DNA of 50,278 nucleotides, taken from positions 1 through 50,278 of the forward strand of contig JAHIUF010000041.1 of NCBI GenBank assembly GCA_018817005.1, read 5' to 3'. Source of the stretch: Nanobdellota archaeon (GTDB lineage Archaea > Nanobdellota > Nanobdellia > Woesearchaeales > GCA-2686295). Below the pieces are notes generated by a model. The model saw nothing but the letters and a program-made list of their open reading frames with translations, was not told the origin of the DNA and made no database searches. Positions 40,003 through 45,954 of the stretch are shown here, piece by piece (the stretch's first letter is position 1; the number at the start of each line of letters is the position of its first letter). The position numbers and the translations under genes were made by a program.

Positions 40003-40262
40003 ACTATATCTTCTTCTGCAACAACCAGAAAATCACCCATAGCGATTACTGCGCTGAAAGGTATGAGTATCTCTCCTTCTTTTGTTTTTTCAAGTTCTAG
40101 TTTTTCTGTATAAGCTGTTGGGTTTCCAAGCACCAAATGTATTAGTTCGCCAGAACTAGTTTCAAAAATGATATCTCCTACTTCTCCGAATTTTTTTCCG
40201 GTTTTAGAAACAACAGTTTTTCCGATTAATTGTTTTGAAAATTTTTTTTCCTCTTCAGCCAT
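39999..40262 (-). CDS. PRC-barrel domain protein
   Basis: An 87-aa single-domain protein with KQLIGKTVVSKTGKKFGEVG and an FETSSGELIHLVLG pattern followed by ILIPFSAVIAMGDFLVV, as in PRC-barrel proteins. These small beta barrels occur in photosynthetic reaction centre H subunits, RimM, and many short archaeal proteins that may bind RNA or cell-division proteins (CdpB-type). The specific partner is unknown. It has a GGTGG Shine-Dalgarno and is convergent with the lipid kinase. Confidence 0.85.
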   Translation of the reverse strand: MAEEEKKFSKQLIGKTVVSKTGKKFGEVGDIIFETSSGELIHLVLGNPTAYTEKLELEKTKEGEILIPFSAVIAMGDFLVVAEEDIV

Positions 40263-40402
40263 AATTTACCACCATCATTTTACTTCTCTTATAGAGTGGC
40301 TACAAGTATTTAAAGCTTTTGATTTTGGCTTAACATTTCGTCATGATGTTCATAAGTGTATTCATAAATTCTTGAATTTTTTTCGAAAATCACACCAGAA
40401 TA

Positions 40403-40410
40403 TTTATAAA
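40403..40410 (+). promoter_or_regulatory. TATA box for the CARF-like gene, leaderless
   Basis: TTTATAAA begins 29 nt before the ATG at 40432; no Shine-Dalgarno is present. Confidence 0.6.
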
Positions 40411-40431
40411 CTAATTTCTGTTTTTTAAATC

Positions 40432-40788
40432 ATGACTGTTTTAATTGCTTGTCTTTCAACAGGTAAAGGAACATGGGGACACGTTGCAAGCCTCATAAAT
40501 GCAGAAGATTGGGACAAAATATTTCTTATAACGAATGACTTTGGTAAAGAAAAGTTTACTTCAACAAAACCAGCTGAGTTTATTTGCATTGATTCAAATA
40601 AAGAAACGCTTGTTCTGCAAAATGAGTTAATTGATAAATTAAAAGGTAAAATATTAGATACTGAAGTTGCTTTAAACATGTTTTCGGGTTCTGGAAAAGA
40701 GCACATGGTTTTATTATCTGCTATTTTAAAACTAGGTTTAGGAATTAGACTGGTTTTAGTCTCTAATTCTGGTGTGGGAGAGTTATAA
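40432..40788 (+). CDS. Stand-alone CARF-like Rossmann domain protein
   Basis: This 118-aa protein opens with a strand and glycine loop, MTVLIACLSTGKGTWGHVAS, continues with a second strand KIFLITNDFGKE, and has NMFSGSGKEHMVLLSAILK (82-100), which matches the CARF-type pattern strand-N-x-[ST]-G-[GS]-x-K-x-M-helix. CARF domains bind cyclic oligonucleotides or nucleotides and usually come with an effector domain. Here there is none, and no CRISPR genes are in the window. It could be a nucleotide sensor or ring nuclease-like enzyme. The fold call is from motifs only; an unrelated Rossmann protein is possible. Confidence 0.5.
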   Translation: MTVLIACLSTGKGTWGHVASLINAEDWDKIFLITNDFGKEKFTSTKPAEFICIDSNKETLVLQNELIDKLKGKILDTEVALNMFSGSGKEHMVLLSAILKLGLGIRLVLVSNSGVGEL

Positions 40789-40811
40789 ATCAAATTTAAT
40801 TTAAAGAAAAC

Positions 40812-41402
40812 TCATTCTTGTTTGCTGATATAAACTCGATATCCACTTTTTTTTGCAATTTCTTCAACATTGCCAAAAACTTCAAACATTTTTTCAGAAA
40901 GTACTTTTCCCCCTTTATTATGTCTGGCAACAATCTGAAGAACACCGTTTCTTTTAAGATGTTTCTTTGCCCCCATCACCATTTCAAAACAAACATTTTT
41001 CCCTGCTGTTTGTGGAGGATTCATAATTATTGTATCAAAATGTTCCTTTACTTTTTCATAAATATTTGATTGAATTATTTTACCTGTTAAGTTATGAAGC
41101 TTAAGATTCATTCTTGTAAGTTTTAAAGCCCTACTATTTATATCAACAAAAGTGACTTTTGTATTAGAAAAAAGTTTCTTTATAAAAATCCCAACTACAC
41201 CAATACCACATCCAAGATCAAGAACTTCCCAGTCATTTTTCATAATTAAATTATTCAATAAAACATCTGTTCCTAAATCAAGTTTGTTCTTAGAGAAAAC
41301 ACCTGAACCACTATACAAATCAAATGATGCTTTTTTTGTTTTAACAAAAAATTTTGTAAGATTTAAAGGTGAATCTTGTTTTTCAGAGTAATAATGAGTC
41401 AT
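40812..41402 (-). CDS. RsmC-like class I methyltransferase
   Basis: The 196-aa protein has the MTS-domain layout: a lead-in FDLYSGSGVFSKNKLDLGTDVL, SAM motif I VLDLGCGIGVVGIF, acidic motif II VTFVDINSRAL and the catalytic NPPQ (MNPPQTAGK), as in RsmC-type enzymes that methylate guanine N2 in rRNA, and in related tRNA enzymes. It corresponds to the catalytic half of bacterial RsmC, as usual in archaea. It is the last gene of a three-gene minus-strand unit (42611 to 40812), one base after the upstream stop. Confidence 0.88.
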   Translation of the reverse strand: MTHYYSEKQDSPLNLTKFFVKTKKASFDLYSGSGVFSKNKLDLGTDVLLNNLIMKNDWEVLDLGCGIGVVGIFIKKLFSNTKVTFVDINSRALKLTRMNLKLHNLTGKIIQSNIYEKVKEHFDTIIMNPPQTAGKNVCFEMVMGAKKHLKRNGVLQIVARHNKGGKVLSEKMFEVFGNVEEIAKKSGYRVYISKQE

Positions 41403-41403
41403 T

Positions 41404-42030
41404 TTACATTATTTTAAGAATATGATATGCAAAAGCAGAGGCAACTCTTATCGATTCATTGCTATCAACATATTCAACATGTATGCAGTTTCCACTTGAA
41501 TAAACAATGTTTTGCTTGTTCTTCTTAAAATTAATCACTACAACATCTTCTTTTGCATCCATACAGGTTATGCTTATAGTAAGATTGTTTGGTTTTGTTA
41601 ATGCACTTTTTGTAGGAATATTAAAGAGTTTATATCTGTTGCCTGTAAGCTTTGCTATTTCAACTGCAGCAATGCCTTCATTTGGCGTTACATCGGGGCT
41701 CATAGTAATAAATATTTGTTTTGGTTTAGCCCAAATTTTATCCTCAATATTTTCTTCAACAACAATATCCTCCAAGTCTTTCGGATGATAGTGAAATGGG
41801 ATATCATATGGTTGAATTCCTATTTGTAACTGTGTCATCCATAATTTTTGCGATTCAGAATATTGGAAAGGAAAATTATTGTATGTTGAATAATCTTCTT
41901 TTTTGTTTTTTATTATTTTTTCAGAATAAGAAACTAATGCAAAACAAATAATTATTATAAGAATGAAAATGAATAGGTTTTTGTTCTTTTTGCTTGTTTT
42001 TTTAATGTTTTTTTTTACACGTTTAGTCAT
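41404..42030 (-). CDS. Membrane-anchored protein of unknown function (tandem paralogue A)
   Basis: The 208-aa product has a very basic N-terminus (MTKRVKKNIKKTSKKNKN), one membrane helix (FIFILIIIICFALVSYS) and an extracytoplasmic domain of about 160 residues. The C-terminal half (SITCMDAKEDVVVINFKKN, then NCIHVEY, then SIRVASAFAYHILKI) matches the neighbouring 194-aa protein in the same order, with two shared cysteines. I recognise no family with known function. It overlaps its paralogue by four bases (ATGA-type) and is followed by the methyltransferase gene. Confidence 0.7.
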   Translation of the reverse strand: MTKRVKKNIKKTSKKNKNLFIFILIIIICFALVSYSEKIIKNKKEDYSTYNNFPFQYSESQKLWMTQLQIGIQPYDIPFHYHPKDLEDIVVEENIEDKIWAKPKQIFITMSPDVTPNEGIAAVEIAKLTGNRYKLFNIPTKSALTKPNNLTISITCMDAKEDVVVINFKKNKQNIVYSSGNCIHVEYVDSNESIRVASAFAYHILKIM

Positions 42031-42611
42031 ACGATAACACCTAAAACTTTATACATTAAAAAATCTCTCAGTCTTAAAAGTTCTGTGTTTTGTCCATTCA
42101 AAACAATACAAGTTTTGTTTGTTTTTATATTTGTTTCTTGAGATGAGTTAAGAATAATCATTGGTATGTGTGTGGTTGCGTTTTGACAAGTTAAAACTGG
42201 TAATGCATAATCAGCAGATGCGCTTAAAACTCCATTTACAATAATTTTATCCATTTTTTCACTCAAATCTTTTCTTATTATATCCATATACATTAAATCA
42301 ATGTTTGGCGCGTTTGGATTGAATGTGATATAGAACATAGGTGTTGTTTTTAGTATATTAACAACATCTTCTGAAAGATTCAGGTAGTCTACTTGCGTTG
42401 GAAAAAAACTAAATCCATACAATTCGTTATTTACTTCTACAACATAAAAATTACCGTCTGTTTTGAATTTATAACCATTATACTCAAATTTTTGACTATC
42501 CTGACGGCCAATAATTATACCCATAACACTGAATATCATGAGAAACACTAGAACTCCACCCATCAAGATTTTTTTTCTTTTTTCTTTTTTCTTTTCAATT
42601 CTTCGAAGCAT
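42027..42611 (-). CDS. Membrane-anchored protein of unknown function (tandem paralogue B)
   Basis: The 194-aa product has a basic N-terminus (MLRRIEKKKEKRKKIL), one membrane helix (GGVLVFLMIFSVMGIIIG) and an outside domain with FYVVEVNNELYGFSFFPTQV and the C-terminal block LTCQNATTHIPMIIL, TNKTCIVLNGQ and LLRLRDFLMYKVLGV, parallel to paralogue A. Two cysteines in that block are conserved between the two and could form a disulfide. The two proteins overlap by four bases and probably form a heteromer, which is inference. Divergent from alaS. Confidence 0.7.
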   Translation of the reverse strand: MLRRIEKKKEKRKKILMGGVLVFLMIFSVMGIIIGRQDSQKFEYNGYKFKTDGNFYVVEVNNELYGFSFFPTQVDYLNLSEDVVNILKTTPMFYITFNPNAPNIDLMYMDIIRKDLSEKMDKIIVNGVLSASADYALPVLTCQNATTHIPMIILNSSQETNIKTNKTCIVLNGQNTELLRLRDFLMYKVLGVIV

Positions 42612-42688
42612 AAATTTTAAAAAACATGTTTCATTAAAAAATCTTTTCTTTTTTTCTCGTCACACTAAGAATTTTGTTTTCAAAAAAA

Positions 42689-42696
42689 TTTATATA
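42689..42696 (+). promoter_or_regulatory. TATA box for alaS, leaderless
   Basis: TTTATATA begins 30 nt before the alaS ATG at 42719, consistent with a leaderless start and with choosing that ATG. Confidence 0.6.
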
Positions 42697-42718
42697 GTGT
42701 TCCTCATTATGAAGATAC

Positions 42719-45262
42719 ATGATTTCAGACAAGGAAATAAAGAAGAAGTTTAAACCCATTTTTTGGAAAAATCCAGATAAATTTTATCCAACTGATGTTT
42801 TAAGAAGTGAAGGTTTTGAAAGAAAGATTTGTCCTTCCTGTAAAAAACCATTTTGGACAACGACAAACAGAGTTATTTGCGGTGATCCTGCTTGTAGTAA
42901 TGAGTTTGGGTTTATTGGAAAATCACCTGCAAAAAATTCTTTGAGTTATGTTGAGGTTTGGACTAAGTTTTCTAAAATGTTTAAAAAATTCGGCTATACA
43001 CCTATAAATAGATATCCTGTTGTGTCCAGGTGGAATCCAACAATGGAGTATACTAATGCGAGCATTGCCGCATTTCAACCTTATGTTATTTCAGGGGAAA
43101 TAAAGCCGCCAGCAAATCCTTTAATTATACCCCAGTTTTGTCTTCGTTTTGGTGACGTTGATAATGTTGGTATTACTGGAAGCCACAATACTGGCTTTGT
43201 AATGATAGGTCAGCACATGTTTGTCCCGCCAGCAGATTGGGATCAAAATGAGGTTTTTCGACACATTCATTCTTGGATTAAAAATGGTTTAGGTCTTTCT
43301 AATGATGAAGTAACATTTCATGAAGACGCATGGGCTGGTGGAGGAAATTTTGGTTGTTGTATGGAATTTTTTTCAAGGGGTTGTGAACTTGGAAATCAAG
43401 TTTACATGCTTTATGAACAAACAAACAATGGATATAAAGAGCTTAACATGAAGGTTCTGGATATGGGTATGGGTCAGGAGAGAAATGCTTGGTTTAGTCA
43501 AGGAACAAACACTATGTATGACGCAATATTTCCGACAATTATCAAAAAACTTCTTCAAAAAACAGGCGTTAACAAGGATGATGATTTATTCAAAAGGTTT
43601 GTTCCTTATTCTGGTCTGCTTAATCTTGATGAAACAGAAAACATTAACAAATCATGGTCTTTGGTTGCAAAAAAAGTTGGTGTTTCAGTTTCTGAGCTTA
43701 AGTCAGGTATTCTTCCAATGTCAGAAATATATTCTGTTGCTGAACATTCTCGTTCTCTTCTTTTTGCTTTGAATGATGGTGCGCTTCCTAGTAATGTTGG
43801 CGGTGGTTATAATCTTCGTATGCTTTTGAGGCGCACTCTAGGATTTATTGATAAGAATGATTGGAATTTGTCCATTCCAGATATTTGTTCATGGCATGCT
43901 TCTTATTTAAAGAAAATTTTTCCTGAGCTTTCACAAAATCTTGATGGTGTTTCTGAGATTTTAAATGTTGAAAAAAGAAAGTATTTTGAAAATAAAAAAC
44001 GAAGTAAACAAATCATCTCTCAAGTTATTAAAACGGATGTTTCTGAAAAAAAGCTTTTAGAATTGTATGATAGTCAAGGTGTAAATCCGGAACAAGTAAA
44101 ATCTGAAGCTGCGAAAATTGGGAAAAAAATTGTTATTCCTGAAAATTTTTATGCCAAACTTTCTGAACTCCATGAACATTCCGAGCAAAAAACTCAGACT
44201 AGAAAATCTAGAGATGTGCCTGTAAGTGATGTTTTGGACACTAAGGCTTTGTACTTTGACAGTTATGATTATGTGGATTTTAAATCTGTTGTTCTAAAGG
44301 TTATTGATAACATGGTTGTTTTGGAAAAAACAGCTTTTTATCCAACATCAGGAGGACAACTTCACGATATTGGAACAATAAATGGTGTTAATGTTGTAGA
44401 TGTTTTTAAAGAAGGAGGAGTTATTGTTCATGTTCTTGAGAAAAAACCTTCTCTTTCTAAAAACAATTTGGCTGTTGGAAAAATTGATATTAGTAGACGT
44501 CTGCAACTAGCCCAGCATCATACAGCAACACACATATTAAATGGTGCTTGCAAAAAAATACTTGGAAAACACGTTTGGCAGGCAGGTGCTTCTAAATCAG
44601 AAGATAAGGCGAGGCTTGACATAACTCATTATGATCAATTAACAGATGAACAAGTAAAAAAAATAGGGTCTTTGGCAAACGAAATTGTTAGGAATAATCT
44701 TCCTGTTTACAAATCTTTTTTACCAAGAGATATTGCTGAAGCAAAATATGGATTTACGATTTATCAGGGTGGTGCTGTTCCTGGAAAAAAATTGAGAATC
44801 GTTGAAATACCAGGATTTGATGTTGAGGCTTGTGGTGGAACACACTTAAATCTCACAGGTGAATGTAAGTCAATAAAAATATTAAAAACCTCTAAGGTTC
44901 AAGATGGGGTTATTAGAATTGAATTTGCTTCTGGCGGAGCCGCATCTAGTTTTAAAAAAGAAGAGGACTCTTTTTTATCTGAAAGCGCGAAGATTTTGTT
45001 ATGTGAAAAAAGTCAAGTGCCTTTCAGGGCTCAAGAATTATTTGAAAAGTGGAAAATTGCGAAAAAAACTTTTAAGAAAAAACGAGAAATTAATATTTCT
45101 GAATTAGAGCTTGTTTCAAAAAAATCTTTTTCAGGTGATGCGTTGACTAAAACTGCAGAGATTTTAAATACGCAACCAGAGCATGTTCCTAAAACTCTAA
45201 AAAGATTTTTTTCTGAACTTGAAAGCTTGAAAAAATCATTGAATAAAGTTAAAAACTGTTAG
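42719..45262 (+). CDS. alaS: Alanyl-tRNA synthetase, archaeal type
   Basis: The 847-aa enzyme has an archaeal N-terminal zinc segment (CPSCKKPFWTTTNRVICGD then C), the class II catalytic domain (VSRWNPTMEYTNASIAAFQP, MGMGQERNAWF), a tRNA-recognition domain, and an editing domain with the metal-binding HHTATH (AQHHTATHILNGA) and CGGTHL. It charges tRNA-Ala via the G3-U70 pair and hydrolyses Ser- and Gly-tRNA-Ala. The C-terminal oligomerisation part is short compared with archaeal AlaRS of about 900 aa. It starts 30 nt after a TATA box. Confidence 0.96.
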   Translation: MISDKEIKKKFKPIFWKNPDKFYPTDVLRSEGFERKICPSCKKPFWTTTNRVICGDPACSNEFGFIGKSPAKNSLSYVEVWTKFSKMFKKFGYTPINRYPVVSRWNPTMEYTNASIAAFQPYVISGEIKPPANPLIIPQFCLRFGDVDNVGITGSHNTGFVMIGQHMFVPPADWDQNEVFRHIHSWIKNGLGLSNDEVTFHEDAWAGGGNFGCCMEFFSRGCELGNQVYMLYEQTNNGYKELNMKVLDMGMGQERNAWFSQGTNTMYDAIFPTIIKKLLQKTGVNKDDDLFKRFVPYSGLLNLDETENINKSWSLVAKKVGVSVSELKSGILPMSEIYSVAEHSRSLLFALNDGALPSNVGGGYNLRMLLRRTLGFIDKNDWNLSIPDICSWHASYLKKIFPELSQNLDGVSEILNVEKRKYFENKKRSKQIISQVIKTDVSEKKLLELYDSQGVNPEQVKSEAAKIGKKIVIPENFYAKLSELHEHSEQKTQTRKSRDVPVSDVLDTKALYFDSYDYVDFKSVVLKVIDNMVVLEKTAFYPTSGGQLHDIGTINGVNVVDVFKEGGVIVHVLEKKPSLSKNNLAVGKIDISRRLQLAQHHTATHILNGACKKILGKHVWQAGASKSEDKARLDITHYDQLTDEQVKKIGSLANEIVRNNLPVYKSFLPRDIAEAKYGFTIYQGGAVPGKKLRIVEIPGFDVEACGGTHLNLTGECKSIKILKTSKVQDGVIRIEFASGGAASSFKKEEDSFLSESAKILLCEKSQVPFRAQELFEKWKIAKKTFKKKREINISELELVSKKSFSGDALTKTAEILNTQPEHVPKTLKRFFSELESLKKSLNKVKNC

Positions 45263-45299
45263 CTTGTTTTTTTGAAGAAAATTTTTATTCTTTTTAATA

Positions 45300-45737
45300 T
45301 CAATATGTTAATAGAATGCTTTGTTCTTCTTTGTAAGCTGTTGCACAGTGTTTGCAACAAAAGTTTAAGTTAACCTCATTTATTTCTTCTATGTGTCCGC
45401 TTTCATATAATTTACATCCGCAATGTGCGCAAACACTTAATTTTTGTGTGATTGTTATTTTAATTAGTTCTCCAAATTTATTCATAGTAACTCGTACGAA
45501 TTTTTCACCTTTTTGTGTTAATACATATCTTTTTTTATCTCTTTTTCCGAGTTGTTTTGTTTCTATTAATTCATTTTTTTGAAGTATTTTTAAGAATGGA
45601 TAAATTTGACTTGCACTAACATTTCTGTCGAGTTTTGTTGTTGTTTCTTTTATTATTTCATAACCATGTTTAGGTCCAGTACTTAATAAGCATAAAGTGT
45701 AGAATTTAATCATGTTGCTCACATTGATTTTAGTCAT
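45300..45737 (-). CDS. PadR-family regulator with C-terminal TRASH-like metal-binding domain
   Basis: Residues 1-95 are a PadR winged helix (FYTLCLLSTGPKHGYEIIKE, SASQIYPFLKILQKNELIET, RYVLTQKGEKF). The last 45 residues hold six cysteines (103, 106, 108, 127, 128, 131); Cys106-x20-Cys127-x3-Cys131 fits the TRASH pattern, with the FCCKHC core. PadR regulators usually dimerise through a C-terminal helix, which here is replaced by the metal site, so it may sense copper or another metal, or redox state. A TATA box (45760-45767, minus strand) lies 30 nt upstream, leaderless. It is divergent from the 964-aa gene and may control it; that is inference. Confidence 0.85.
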   Translation of the reverse strand: MTKINVSNMIKFYTLCLLSTGPKHGYEIIKETTTKLDRNVSASQIYPFLKILQKNELIETKQLGKRDKKRYVLTQKGEKFVRVTMNKFGELIKITITQKLSVCAHCGCKLYESGHIEEINEVNLNFCCKHCATAYKEEQSILLTY

Positions 45738-45759
45738 TAGTTGTGTGGTTATGATGTTT

Positions 45760-45767
45760 TATTTAAA
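45760..45767 (-). promoter_or_regulatory. TATA-like element for the PadR gene
   Basis: On the minus strand TTTAAATA begins 30 nt before the ATG of the PadR regulator, consistent with the leaderless spacing seen at other genes here. Confidence 0.5.
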
Positions 45768-45874
45768 AAGCTATGTGTACTTTTTTTCAAGTATTATTTT
45801 AAAAAAAATTAATTATTACTAAAACACATACAATACAAACATTAGTTTCTAAACTATATGTTTCCATCTTGCTT

Positions 45875-45942
45875 TTTATATATAGCAAACTTTAAAAGAA
45901 GAAGAAGTATTTCTATTTACTGTAAAGTAAATAAACTTACAG
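45875..45942 (+). promoter_or_regulatory. Promoter and two mutually exclusive leader hairpins of the 964-aa gene
   Basis: TTTATATA (45875-45882) predicts a start near 45905 and a leader of about 50 nt. In it TATTTACT (45914-45921) pairs perfectly with AGTAAATA (45926-45933). Alternatively CTGTAA-a-GT (45920-45928) pairs with ACTTACAG (45935-45942) with one bulged A. The two share bases, and the second reaches the first G of the GGGGGG Shine-Dalgarno (45942-45947). This is a switch-like arrangement; no ligand is known. Confidence 0.45.
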
Positions 45943-45954
45943 GGGGGATGCATT

